Source: Pigmentibacter sp. JX0631 | GTDB lineage: Bacteria; Bdellovibrionota_B; Oligoflexia; Silvanigrellales; Silvanigrellaceae | Reading direction: 5' to 3' | DNA: 64,000 bases | Assembly: GCF_029873255.1 (NCBI RefSeq) | Contig: NZ_CP123622.1 | Location: forward strand, 186,001-250,000 | Shown here: positions 25,678 to 34,665 of the stretch, piece by piece | How the letters are laid out: each line of letters begins with the position of its first letter | How positions within the stretch are numbered: the first letter of the stretch is position 1 | Made by a program: the position numbers and the translations under genes | Notes under the pieces: model-generated | Told to the model about the DNA's origin: nothing | Database searches by the model: none | What the model saw: only the letters and a program-made list of their open reading frames with translations

Positions 25678-28638
25678 TTAATTTGCTTTACTTGCTTCAA
25701 CTGCAGCACTTTCCATCCATAATGTAAAGATATCAGTTGGAGTTAAAGAACTAGTTTTATTTTTCGGCTCCCATCTAGCATCTACAATTGCATCTTTTTG
25801 CAAACCGTCTTGGAATAGCGTTCTATTAAATAAAGGAAAATTTCTAGCTGTTGGTGGACAGGCATTTAATAGGTAACGAATTCCTGTTTTAGGATCAGTA
25901 CAATCAGTGGGATAAAAAATATTTGTCATTTCTTTTTTATTCGCTATATTATAAGCAAAATTAAATGTTGATAATTGTTTACTTATATCAACTACAGAAG
26001 CATTATTTTTTGAATTTTGATTTCCATAGAGTAATGAATTTATAATATCGTTCTTGTTAGCTTCATAACTCATGGCTTTTAAAGGTTCAGAAATAAGCCT
26101 TGCAGTTCTTACAGCAGAATCTCCATGCGCTACTAATCCATCACCAGAATCATTTAGATCTAAATTTCCAAAACATTTTTTAACATACGGATTATAGTTA
26201 CTCGCTGTTTTACCTTCATAATCTGTTTTGCTACAGATACTACCATCAAAAGTTTTTTCACCTAATTTTACTCCATAAAAACGATCTTCAGGTTGAAATG
26301 CAAATAATTGAGAACCAACAGCAGAGATATTAAAACTCGTTAATGGATTATTTGGAATTTGTGTACTACCATAGACAGCATCAAATACCGTATCCATAGC
26401 TTTTTTAGCAATTAATGATTGCGTATAAGGAACAACTCCATCTTGGGTAGAATGTAAGAAGATAATTGAACCGGGGGCTGATTTACGTTTTTCCATTAAA
26501 ACTTTTAAATAAGGCTTTAATAATTCGGATATAGCATTTTTTCTTTTTTCTTCTGGTAGCGAAATTATGATGCTTTTTAATTGCGCAAAGTTATCTAAAT
26601 TTAATTTTATTTTATCAATTAAATCTTTAGATGGATTATCAAAACTCAAATTTGGGTTTCTATTTGCTGCAAATAAAGCTTCACCAATAAAATTTATAAA
26701 TTGCTTTAAAACTTCTGGCTTAAGACCCGTTATTTCAGTTAATCCTAAAATCATTGTTAAATTATTAAATTTATTATTATTATCATCAACAATTAATAAT
26801 TTTAAATATATATTTAAATAATTAATAAAATCAAGAAAATTCTTTACTTCACCTTCTTGAATTAATGGCAGTGTTGCAGGAATTATTTCGTATCCTAAAT
26901 TTATTTCTGCTTGTCCCTTTACTAAAATATTATAAATGGAACAAGATTTATTTGCTGGATTTGCAATATCCTCAGAGTAATTGCACTGTTTTATATTAAT
27001 TTTATCATTATGTGCTTTTTCAATTGAACCTTTTATCTTTAACAGAAGATTACCATCAGAATTTGTTTCATCTGTTAAATTTTTTAATATCGAAAAAACG
27101 GGTGCTAACTTTTCATTTGCTGTTAATGCAGGATAAGTAACAGTATCAAATGTATTAATTATATCGTTTATTACTACGCTCCAATTTTGCATTCCCACTG
27201 AAATATACGGGGCTAAAAAGACTATATCTGATGCCCCAATCCATCCTATTAGTTTATTTAATTCTTTTTGATCTTGCCCAATAGGAGCCAATCTATAATC
27301 TGAAATATATGAATTGTTTTTTAACTCTGGTATCATAGGTAACGCATTTAAAATACTGGTATCATAAATATTACCTGCTAGCATATTTTGGGTAACAACT
27401 CTAAAACCACCAATTAAAAGGGTTGAAGGTGTATAAAATAACCCTGCAGAACTAAATAAAGGTAAGAAAGACATTTTTTTAATATCAATATTCCCCAAAC
27501 CACCTTCTAAAGTACTTTTTAGCATTATCCCAGTTCTTCCAATAGCAGCTAATAAAGTTGCACCTCCACGGCTATCAGATACACCAATCGTTTTAGGGCC
27601 AGCGATTAATCTAAAAGCAGGATTTTCATTAGTATAATAATCTAAATTTAAATTGAAATTCGGATCAACATTGTTTGAAAGAATATTTGGTTTTTCTTTT
27701 GTAGTAACTGCTAATTTTGAAATAGCATTATGCAATCCTAAAAAAGAATTAACATCGTTATCTAACGGTGATTTTTCACCTTCTGCAGCAACAGCTGGTT
27801 TTATTACGTTACCTTTTGCGTCCCCACAACTGCGTTTAAAATTGTTAGCTACAGTTCCACCAATGGTTGTGATAGAACAAATGGGTTCACCCGGAAAGCT
27901 TGGGGCAGCTACAATTCCTTTTCCTAAATTATTTTGCAAAACTCTTGCCATATTTGGCAGAGAAAGACCTGCATCGCCACCATGCGCATACATAATTAAT
28001 TTAAATTTTTCGTCAATTTTATCTGTATCAGGAATAGTAACAATGGAAGAATATTTTTGCTCCGATCCATTTAATTTATAAATAAGTACATATGCTGTAC
28101 CTTCTGCAAATTCTTTAGTATCAATCTTGCCTTCTTTGGTAGAATAAATTTTAAATTTTGATTTTTTATTAATACCACTGAGCGTTTTATAAGCACTAAG
28201 ATCGCTTGGTGCTACCTTATCTCTTTCATAATAAGGTATAGAAATAAATTCAGGATTTGTTACTTCTGCTACCTGATCATCAAAACCAGCCTCAACTAAA
28301 ACATCTGCTAATTTTTTAACACTTACAATTTCTGTTGCTTGTGTTTTAGTTGCCATTTGACTTACATAATTTTGGACTAATTTTGTTACTTCTGCATAAT
28401 TAGAACCATCAGGAGCAAAATGTTTAGGCATTTCACTTAAGTTTTTTATAAGCCCTGCTTTATCAGTAGCAGACACAGCTTGATCACAACCCGGAACACC
28501 AACTTTTGCAGCAAACGCATCCCATTTTTGACAATTTGTTTTTCCTTCTTTCTGCATATCCGTATTGCCTTTAAAATTACAACCAACTATGGCAAGGCAA
28601 GAAAGAAAACTCGAGACAGAATAAACAATACGGCGCAT
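25678..28638 (-). CDS. Large lipoprotein with alpha/beta-hydrolase features
   Basis: 986 residues. Lipobox LAIVGC gives lipidated C20. The hydrolase parts are spread out: YAHGGD (217-222) as the oxyanion strand, SDSRGG (354-359) with Ser356 as likely nucleophile, HSTQDGVVP at about 730-740 as the acid loop, and LVAHGDSA further on as a possible His. A roughly 350-residue stretch between the nucleophile and the acid is an unusually large insert, mostly helical. Probably an exported esterase, lipase or peptidase anchored at the outer membrane; substrate unknown. AGAGGGAA precedes the ATG. Convergent with the MACPF-like operon. Confidence 0.68.
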   Translation of the reverse strand: MRRIVYSVSSFLSCLAIVGCNFKGNTDMQKEGKTNCQKWDAFAAKVGVPGCDQAVSATDKAGLIKNLSEMPKHFAPDGSNYAEVTKLVQNYVSQMATKTQATEIVSVKKLADVLVEAGFDDQVAEVTNPEFISIPYYERDKVAPSDLSAYKTLSGINKKSKFKIYSTKEGKIDTKEFAEGTAYVLIYKLNGSEQKYSSIVTIPDTDKIDEKFKLIMYAHGGDAGLSLPNMARVLQNNLGKGIVAAPSFPGEPICSITTIGGTVANNFKRSCGDAKGNVIKPAVAAEGEKSPLDNDVNSFLGLHNAISKLAVTTKEKPNILSNNVDPNFNLNLDYYTNENPAFRLIAGPKTIGVSDSRGGATLLAAIGRTGIMLKSTLEGGLGNIDIKKMSFLPLFSSAGLFYTPSTLLIGGFRVVTQNMLAGNIYDTSILNALPMIPELKNNSYISDYRLAPIGQDQKELNKLIGWIGASDIVFLAPYISVGMQNWSVVINDIINTFDTVTYPALTANEKLAPVFSILKNLTDETNSDGNLLLKIKGSIEKAHNDKINIKQCNYSEDIANPANKSCSIYNILVKGQAEINLGYEIIPATLPLIQEGEVKNFLDFINYLNIYLKLLIVDDNNNKFNNLTMILGLTEITGLKPEVLKQFINFIGEALFAANRNPNLSFDNPSKDLIDKIKLNLDNFAQLKSIIISLPEEKRKNAISELLKPYLKVLMEKRKSAPGSIIFLHSTQDGVVPYTQSLIAKKAMDTVFDAVYGSTQIPNNPLTSFNISAVGSQLFAFQPEDRFYGVKLGEKTFDGSICSKTDYEGKTASNYNPYVKKCFGNLDLNDSGDGLVAHGDSAVRTARLISEPLKAMSYEANKNDIINSLLYGNQNSKNNASVVDISKQLSTFNFAYNIANKKEMTNIFYPTDCTDPKTGIRYLLNACPPTARNFPLFNRTLFQDGLQKDAIVDARWEPKNKTSSLTPTDIFTLWMESAAVEASKAN

Positions 28639-28966
28639 ATCAATTCCCTCTTTTAATTAGGCAATAGAGTACTACAAGTACAGTAATACTTAATATAAAA
28701 TTTATTTTTCTTGTACGGAGTTCCTCTAAAATACTCCAACCCAACCTTTTTCTCTCTCTAAGATAATCAAATAGTTGGCTTGTTATTGTAAGTATACTTT
28801 TCTAAAAAATTTGGCAAGTATCAATTAAAAATTGTTTGAGTTGCAAAAGAAGTATTTAGGTGCTAATTAAAACTTGTATTTACCTAACCTCTCTCTCTAA
28901 ATTTTTGGTTGGCTTTTTTTAAAACATTTTTTTATTTCCTATTTAAAAGCATTTAGAGGGACATAT
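28639..28966. other. Divergent intergenic region
   Basis: 328 bases between two divergent exported-protein genes. Two similar segments occur: CTCTCTCTAAGATAATC (about 28752) followed by GTTGGCT, and CTCTCTCTAAATTTT (about 28891) followed by GTTGGCT. They could be a repeated regulatory element. A TATACT box is at 28793-28798 without a matching -35. TAGAGGGA before 28967 is the ribosome site of the outer-membrane protein. Confidence 0.4.
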
Positions 28967-30472
28967 ATGCTTCGCTTTTCAAGTAAAAATATAAAGAAAT
29001 TTCTAGGCAAAAAAAATTTAATAAATTCTTCTCTAATTGCTATATTGGGGAGCTCAATTACTATTCAAAGTAATGCGTTTGGTGAAGAAACAAATAGAAA
29101 AAATTCACAAAATATTGCACAAAATACAAATGCAGTTGATGAGAAAAAAGAAAATCACAATATCGATCCAACCGCAGATGTTGCTGGTGGTTTAGGAGAA
29201 AAGGGAAGAAAACCTCCTAAATATGCTGTTTTACAAACTGGAAAAACATTACCAGAAGGCATTTTTAAAATTGATCTTCCAGTGGCATACAGTTTTGGCA
29301 ATCAAGGTTTTGATAGTAATGGAAAGAAGGTTGATAACGGAATTTCCATGAAACGGGTCATTACTGGTATGGCAATTCAATATGGATTGACAAATTCATT
29401 ATCTATTGCAGTTGGTTTTCCTTATACTGCTTCTTACCAACTCGGAATGAATGGTGACAGTGTAGCGGCAAATTCAGAATTATATGCAAAATATTATAAT
29501 CACGTTCTTCATGATCTTTCTACTAAACTATCTCAAATTAACAATGGCGCTTTATGCGGATTTAATAATACGCCTGACTCCTGCGCAGGTTTTATTAACG
29601 GCGGAGGATCTTTAAATAACACTGCTACTTTAACAATTCCTCTACCAACTGGTGAAACATTTACGTTTAGCTCAGCCAGCCCATTGAAAGATCAAATTAG
29701 AAATATTTTACTTACAGCTTCGCAGCCAACAAACGGAGCAACCGGATTAGGTGATATTCAGGTCGGCTTTTTATGGAGCGTTATTTCAGAAGAATCACCT
29801 ATCAGACACGTGCCGCTTTATTTTTCAATTGGAGGCGGTCTACGAATCCCAACAGGAAAATTTAATTTAGTAACTGCAATGCGCTCCACAGGCGGAGACG
29901 GCACCTTAATTACTGGTGGTGGTACTTATGATGCCATCGCGCGGTTCAACCTTGATTACGTAGTTGTCCCAGGAGTTATATTAAGCTGGCAACATCAAGC
30001 TGAATATTCAATTAACAAAGTTAACTTACGCAGAACAAGTATGCTTGATAATACATCTTTTAACACTGCGGACACATCTACTGGTGACGGCCAAGGTAAT
30101 GATTTAGAATTTTGGCGCAAAGGTTTGCACCACATCGGATTTTTACAAGCTTCTTGGGGATTAGGAAATGTCTCTTCTGACCTAAAGTGGTTAGGATTAT
30201 ATACTCAAGCTAAATATAATATTGCAGCTAAAGCCTATTTAAATGGTCAGCCTATTTATACCGTGGGCGATCAATTTTATTTAGGAGAATCTTCCATGCA
30301 CCCAGATCATGGATATGAGCAATACTATTCTGTTGTAGTTGGATCAAAATTTAGTGGCTTACCTTATATGATTCCTGCAGAATTTAGCGCTGAATTTGAA
30401 TACCCATATGCTGGTTATAACCGCATGGTTTCCCCAATGAATGCAAAAGGCGTATTATCAATTTATTTTTAA
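28967..30472 (+). CDS. Outer-membrane beta-barrel protein
   Basis: 501 residues. It has a long basic signal peptide ending near SNAFGEE, an Asn-rich linker, then alternating amphipathic strands rich in Gly and aromatic residues (VAYSFGNQGF, MAIQYGLTNSLSIAVGFPY, YFSIGGGLRIPTG). The C-terminus GVLSIYF ends in Phe with aromatic alternation, the signal read by the Bam complex. Resembles transporter-type barrels with a short periplasmic N-terminus; no specific substrate can be named. The ribosome site is TAGAGGGA. Its 3' end nearly touches the convergent epimerase. Confidence 0.75.
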   Translation: MLRFSSKNIKKFLGKKNLINSSLIAILGSSITIQSNAFGEETNRKNSQNIAQNTNAVDEKKENHNIDPTADVAGGLGEKGRKPPKYAVLQTGKTLPEGIFKIDLPVAYSFGNQGFDSNGKKVDNGISMKRVITGMAIQYGLTNSLSIAVGFPYTASYQLGMNGDSVAANSELYAKYYNHVLHDLSTKLSQINNGALCGFNNTPDSCAGFINGGGSLNNTATLTIPLPTGETFTFSSASPLKDQIRNILLTASQPTNGATGLGDIQVGFLWSVISEESPIRHVPLYFSIGGGLRIPTGKFNLVTAMRSTGGDGTLITGGGTYDAIARFNLDYVVVPGVILSWQHQAEYSINKVNLRRTSMLDNTSFNTADTSTGDGQGNDLEFWRKGLHHIGFLQASWGLGNVSSDLKWLGLYTQAKYNIAAKAYLNGQPIYTVGDQFYLGESSMHPDHGYEQYYSVVVGSKFSGLPYMIPAEFSAEFEYPYAGYNRMVSPMNAKGVLSIYF

Positions 30473-30475
30473 TAT

Positions 30476-31567
30476 TTAAAGGTATTGAACATTTAAAACC
30501 TCTTTGATCCCAAGGCCAGCAGCGTTTTCGCTTAAAGAAAGAATGTTACCGTCTAAAGTAACACCGCCAACGACAGGATTTTCAGCCAGTAAAGCCGGTG
30601 AATCTAAATCACAACGAACAATAGCTTTTTTCGCTGCCGCTAAATGCGCGGCAGCGGTAACTGCAATCTGACTTTCTAACATACAACCCAAAATACATTC
30701 TACACCAACTGCTTCTGCTATGTTTAAAATTTTTTGGGCTTGAAAAATTCCACCAGCTTTAGCAAGTTTTATATTAATCATATCTGCAGCTTTTTTCGCA
30801 CAAATTTTAAAAGCATCTAATGGAGTAAAAACTGACTCATCAGCTAAGATTGGGGTCATGACATGTTGAGTTACAAATTTTAGATCATCTATTCTACTAG
30901 CTAAAACAGGTTGTTCAATAAAATCAATATTAAGCCCAGCATTTTCAATTTTGTGAATGAGACGTACTGCTTCTTTCGCTCCCCAAGCTTGATTGGCATC
31001 GAGACTTATTTTAATTTTATTTCCAACAGCAGAACGAATATTCTGAACCCGATCGAAATCATGATTGGTGTCTATTCCTAATTTTAATTTTAAATCAGAA
31101 AAGCCGTCCTCTAAAGCAACAAGAGCATCTGCTATCATAACTTCAGATGAATTTGCACTTATAGTAACAGAAGTAAAAGTTAAATTACGATAACCACCAA
31201 GTAGTTTGTATAAAGGTAAATTTAGAGATTGGGCATATAAATCGTAAATTGCCATATCCAGAGCGGATAATGCTGAAGTATTATGTATCAACGAAACATG
31301 AATTTTAGACATTATGCTTTCTATACTAGCAATTTCTTGTCCAATAATTCTTGGTATTAGAACATTTTTTAAGGTATGGTAAATGGAATCTTGGGAGTCA
31401 CCGGTAATGGCTACTGTAGGTGCAGCGCTGCCAAAACCAACTAAGCCTGATTGAGTGATAAGCTTCACAATGATGTCTTCAGCAAAATAAACCGTTCTTA
31501 AAGCCGTTTTAAATGGCCTTTTTAGAGGAATTTTAATTTTGCCGATTTTGACATCAACAATTTTCAA
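30476..31567 (-). CDS. Dipeptide epimerase (L-Ala-D/L-Glu epimerase type, enolase superfamily)
   Basis: 363 residues. The enolase-superfamily acid/base residues are in place: K160-x-K162 (SDLKLKLG), D190 (DANQAW), E218 (IEQP), D243 (ADES) and K267 (INIKLAKAGG). This arrangement is that of the muconate-lactonising subgroup and of AE epimerases, which recycle murein peptides by racemising L-Ala-D-Glu. The ATG overlaps the stop of the IHF/HU gene by four bases, so the two are cotranscribed. Exact dipeptide preference is not visible. Confidence 0.87.
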   Translation of the reverse strand: MKIVDVKIGKIKIPLKRPFKTALRTVYFAEDIIVKLITQSGLVGFGSAAPTVAITGDSQDSIYHTLKNVLIPRIIGQEIASIESIMSKIHVSLIHNTSALSALDMAIYDLYAQSLNLPLYKLLGGYRNLTFTSVTISANSSEVMIADALVALEDGFSDLKLKLGIDTNHDFDRVQNIRSAVGNKIKISLDANQAWGAKEAVRLIHKIENAGLNIDFIEQPVLASRIDDLKFVTQHVMTPILADESVFTPLDAFKICAKKAADMINIKLAKAGGIFQAQKILNIAEAVGVECILGCMLESQIAVTAAAHLAAAKKAIVRCDLDSPALLAENPVVGGVTLDGNILSLSENAAGLGIKEVLNVQYL

Positions 31568-31845
31568 CCTAAACCATCCACACGTTGACGAAGTTCAAGA
31601 CCTGTTTTCCAGAAAGGAAGTTTTTTCTCTGGCACTTCAATCTTTTCTCCAGTTTTTGGGTTCCGTCCGTCATAGGACTTATATTTACGCACAGTAAATG
31701 CTCCAAATCCACGGATTTCTACACGCCCGTCCTCAGTTAATGCTTCTGAAATTGTATCAAAAAACATATTGATCAATTCTTCCGCCTGTGGAGAGGTAAC
31801 ATCAGCCTTAGAAGAAAGAATTTCGATTAGTTCGCTTTTTACCAT
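31564..31845 (-). CDS. HU/IHF-family DNA-binding protein (IHF-beta-like)
   Basis: 93 residues, normal for the family. The signature GRVEIRGFGAFTVRKYK and then GRNPKTGEKIEVPEKKLPFWKTG form the DNA-clasping beta arms with their conserved Pro, with helices at both ends. The start MVKSELIEIL at 31845 aligns with other IHF subunits; the longer frame to 31872 is not supported. GGAG (31855-31858) lies nine bases upstream. It shapes DNA for transcription, replication and recombination. Pairing with an epimerase gene is unusual. Confidence 0.93.
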   Translation of the reverse strand: MVKSELIEILSSKADVTSPQAEELINMFFDTISEALTEDGRVEIRGFGAFTVRKYKSYDGRNPKTGEKIEVPEKKLPFWKTGLELRQRVDGLG

Positions 31846-31872
31846 AAAAGGGGCTCCAGTGAAAACGTGCAA

Positions 31873-32393
31873 TGGGAATGGGATCTTTTCAGATCCCGCT
31901 TACAGTATATGAGATAATCAATCTCATAGAAATGAAAATTTTTCAAAGTTTTGGCACCCAAAAAATTAAAAAAAATGCGAATAATCTCCTTAACCACCTC
32001 CCGATTATATTTTTTGGCTTTTCTTTTTACCGTATAAGCTCACTTATATGGCAAAAAAGTCTATAATATAAAAGGATCAGTTAACTATAAAATATGTATG
32101 CCCAACTTTAATTATATCGAAATAGAGGTGCGGTTATTTAGAAGCCATAGAAATTACCAAAATAACAAAGTGATTCAATACAAAAGCTGAAGAAGAACCC
32201 AAAAATCCTTCAAGCATAATTCTATTTTGGGAAGCAAAATAAATTTAAGGAAATGCACAAACCATCATCACCGAGGAGCCTGAGAAGAGTCACTTAACTT
32301 ACTAGGAAATCCCTTCAACTTCGAGAATCAATTTTGAAGGGATTTCTATAGTCTAAACCAACATTTTTTAACTTCTTAACTTTGAAGAGAAGA
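31873..32393. other. Intergenic region with two inverted repeats and a possible coding remnant
   Basis: 521 bases. GGGATC (31880-31885) / GATCCC (31892-31897) forms a six-base hairpin in the leader of the IHF gene. Between about 32128 and 32290 on the minus strand, the frame IYFASQNRIMLEGFLGSS followed by SAFVLNHFVILVISMASK is open and looks like the end of a membrane protein; the stretch before it is cut by a stop. The right end holds a 13-base perfect stem listed separately. No intact gene. Confidence 0.45.
32306..32346. terminator. Long perfect hairpin, possible terminator
   Basis: GAAATCCCTTCAA (32306-32318) pairs perfectly with TTGAAGGGATTTC (32334-32346), with a 15-base loop. It lies 48 bases past the end of the minus-strand DUF3015 gene and may end its transcript, although no good T-run follows on either strand. 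Confidence 0.5.
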
Positions 32394-32909
32394 TCATATA
32401 CTTCCTGTTAAACATCTTCTAACTAATGTAGGATTTGTTTTGATTTTAAAATTCATACTCTCAACAATTTGTTCTGTATTATTTGATGAAAATATCTCGC
32501 TATAATTAGTTTGCAATAACATTGCGAAATCCTGATAAGCACTATCTTCACACCCAGAGACAGCCGCTAAACCTTTCAATGTTTCGCCATTTCCTTGAGC
32601 AGCTTCCTTTTGTAAAGTCACATAATTAACAACAATATAATCTTTTTGTTCTTGGTACCTTGTTAGTGCCCCACTCGCGTTACAGTTTGATGTGCCGGTT
32701 GTTATCCCTAATGTTTGTGAAAAAGTTGAACCATTTGTAGTTGCCGCTAAAATTTGTTTCCACCATCTATTATCAGAAAAAATAACAGATCCTAATCCGC
32801 AACCAGCAGCACCAACTGCATAAACGTTTTGAAAAGACACAAGGCAATATAGAATCCAACTAAGAATAAATAGCTTACTTTTAGCATTGTGAATGATTGA
32901 CATACTCAC
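32394..32909 (-). CDS. DUF3015 family exported protein
   Basis: 171 residues. Signal peptide to about residue 31 (VYA), then AAGCGLGSVIF..NRWWKQILAATTNGS and LGITTGTSNC, the blocks that define DUF3015. Four cysteines in the mature chain could form disulfides. The family is widespread in Gram-negative bacteria, periplasmic or outer-membrane associated, with no known activity. Monocistronic, followed by a strong hairpin. Confidence 0.88.
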   Translation of the reverse strand: MSMSIIHNAKSKLFILSWILYCLVSFQNVYAVGAAGCGLGSVIFSDNRWWKQILAATTNGSTFSQTLGITTGTSNCNASGALTRYQEQKDYIVVNYVTLQKEAAQGNGETLKGLAAVSGCEDSAYQDFAMLLQTNYSEIFSSNNTEQIVESMNFKIKTNPTLVRRCLTGSI

Positions 32910-33211
32910 CCACCCTCCAATTATTAAATTGTATTAAATCAAAACTAACTATTCTTATGATACATACTTGCCAAAAAAATAGAATTACAAAACTGTCAAT
33001 TATTTTATTATTTAAATTATACAATAAATTAAAAATTTTTTTTATTTTTTCTAAAAAAACATATTAGATCGAAATGCAAGAAAAAAAATAACAATTACCA
33101 AAATAAAAAATAAGATATTTTTCATATAGTTTTGCACTTCGATAATCCTAAAATAAAAATGTGAGAAAAACTTCTTTCAGAAATCTTAACACACAATTTC
33201 TTAAAATAAAA
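32910..33211. other. AT-rich intergenic region
   Basis: 302 bases of A/T tracts between two same-strand genes. I see the leader of the DUF3015 gene at its left side and no coding frame, hairpin or known element. Confidence 0.4.
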
Positions 33212-34048
33212 TTACCATTGTGGATGTGAATTTATATTTTGGATTATTAGATTTTCTTCAGTTTCAAGCTTTGAGAATTTAGCTGATGATGCTGTAAATG
33301 TATTTTTCCAACCTATTGGTAGAGGCTCGATTAAATTATCTAATTTTTTAGCTGCTACTGTTGACTTAGCTTTTTTCCCACTTACCGGTCCATATCCAAC
33401 AAAGAAACCTGCTGCTAACAGAGCAGCCCTTACCGATGTCGCTGATGAATATGTTATTAATTTAGAATCTACGTTTGCTTTTCTATATAATTTTTTAAAA
33501 TTGCTATAGATCCACAAATGCGGATGTTTTGCTGGAGAAAAAAAATCGTAACACATTACATCTGCATTGGGAAAAAAGTTATAATCATCGTCACTCAAAT
33601 TACTAAAATCGCCTTTCAGAAAAATCCATTCAAACTCTTTTATTGTCGATACCGAATAATGAAGATGATCCGTATTTAATAATAAATTCAGTAAAGCAAG
33701 ATTTTTCTTTAAATGTGAAAAATATTCAATATTTTCTTTTAAAATTTGAAGACCTTCTTTTTCCAGGTCAAAACTAACTATTGTCAATTTTTTTATGTTT
33801 TTATTTCCAAGAAAGGCTTCATACATTGCAAATAATTGCGCGCCACAACCCATACCAAGATCATAAACAACATAATGAGAAAGAGAAGTTTGATTTATTC
33901 CTGACTGCTCAACATATAACTGCTCAGCTTCTAGTTTTGGTCCAACTTGTCCATGTAATATCTCACTTGTTTCTAAGTGTTTAAAAGTAAACTCACCATG
34001 AATAGTTTTTGTAAGTTCATATTTGTTACCCTGCTCTACTTTCGACAT
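33212..34048 (-). CDS. MnmD/MnmC-like tRNA (mnm5s2U34) methyltransferase
   Basis: 278 residues. A class I SAM-dependent fold: VYDLGMGCGAQLFAMYEA is the SAM-binding strand and glycine loop, and YDFFSPAKHPHLWI is the catalytic block typical of the MnmC N-terminal domain (MnmD), followed by TYSSATSVRAALLAAGF. These enzymes methylate the aminomethyl group at the wobble uridine of tRNA after MnmEG has acted. There is no FAD domain, so it is a stand-alone MnmD form. It overlaps the end of zur by 13 bases and is probably cotranscribed with it. Confidence 0.78.
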   Translation of the reverse strand: MSKVEQGNKYELTKTIHGEFTFKHLETSEILHGQVGPKLEAEQLYVEQSGINQTSLSHYVVYDLGMGCGAQLFAMYEAFLGNKNIKKLTIVSFDLEKEGLQILKENIEYFSHLKKNLALLNLLLNTDHLHYSVSTIKEFEWIFLKGDFSNLSDDDYNFFPNADVMCYDFFSPAKHPHLWIYSNFKKLYRKANVDSKLITYSSATSVRAALLAAGFFVGYGPVSGKKAKSTVAAKKLDNLIEPLPIGWKNTFTASSAKFSKLETEENLIIQNINSHPQW

Positions 34049-34542
34049 TGTTCACAATTTCCATCAATTTGAAACATATGATTGATAGGCTCAAATTGAA
34101 ATTTAGTTTGGATACTTAGTAAAATACTAGATATCGTTTTGATATCTAAATGCACTTCCATAACTTTATGACATTTCGTACAATTTAGAATAATATGATT
34201 TGGATTTTCTTCGCAACGAGTATGGCAAGACAAATAATCACCAGAAGGAAATACCTGATGAATTAACTTTAAATGAATAAATGCTTCTAATATTCTATAT
34301 ACGGAAACTTGATCTATTTTTATATGGTAATCATTTAATAAGGTATCAAATATACTTTTTGGTGATAAAGGCACATTTGAATTTTCCAAACACTGTATGA
34401 CTGCAAGGCGCGATTTAGTAATTCTTAGATTGTTTTCTTTCATAGCTTCAAATGCAAGTTCTTTAAATGATTTACCATTGCATTGTTCACCATGACTCGT
34501 GTGAGAATGTTGATTATCTTTGTGTAAACAGTGATTGTTCAT
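34036..34542 (-). CDS. zur: Fur-family regulator, probably Zur
   Basis: 168 residues. The N-terminal 20 residues are His-rich. The winged helix follows (LRITKSRLAVIQCL...DQVSVYRILEAF), then the dimer domain with metal-binding SCHTRCEENPNHIIL, CTKC (C121, C124) and CEQC (C163, C166) for structural zinc. Location divergent from a zinc-uptake operon makes zinc, rather than iron, the likely signal: with zinc it would repress the operon. A candidate operator lies between the two starts. Confidence 0.85.
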   Translation of the reverse strand: MNNHCLHKDNQHSHTSHGEQCNGKSFKELAFEAMKENNLRITKSRLAVIQCLENSNVPLSPKSIFDTLLNDYHIKIDQVSVYRILEAFIHLKLIHQVFPSGDYLSCHTRCEENPNHIILNCTKCHKVMEVHLDIKTISSILLSIQTKFQFEPINHMFQIDGNCEQCRK

Positions 34543-34574
34543 TTGCCTTCCTTATCAGACACTTCCTCATCCTA

Positions 34575-34600
34575 CATATTGCAAATTTTTTGCAAATATG
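34575..34600. promoter_or_regulatory. Candidate Zur operator between zur and the zinc operon
   Basis: Near-perfect palindrome: CATATTGCAAA on the left and TTTGCAAATATG on the right, arms of 11 and 12 bases differing by one inserted base, around a short T centre. It sits 33 bases from the zur start and 66 bases from the zrgA-like start, where it could control both directions. Length and symmetry fit Fur-family boxes; the exact sequence differs from the gamma-proteobacterial Zur box, so assignment is inference. Confidence 0.55.
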
Positions 34601-34665
34601 CAAGACTTGATAACATTAAACTCTTTTATTTCTAGAGAGTTCCAATTCTATTTAAGGAGTCATTT

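Noticed and set aside
27653-28081. 142-codon plus-strand open frame inside the large lipoprotein gene
   Set aside because: It is antisense to a well-supported coding region, has no ribosome site and reads as a shadow of the codon pattern.
32125-32310. Possible lysine (L-box) riboswitch, because ATAGAGGTGCG matches the start of that element and AGCTGAAG and CACCGAGG follow
   Set aside because: The loop-E and P3/P4 motifs are missing or badly changed, no plus-strand gene follows, and a minus-strand coding remnant explains part of the sequence better.
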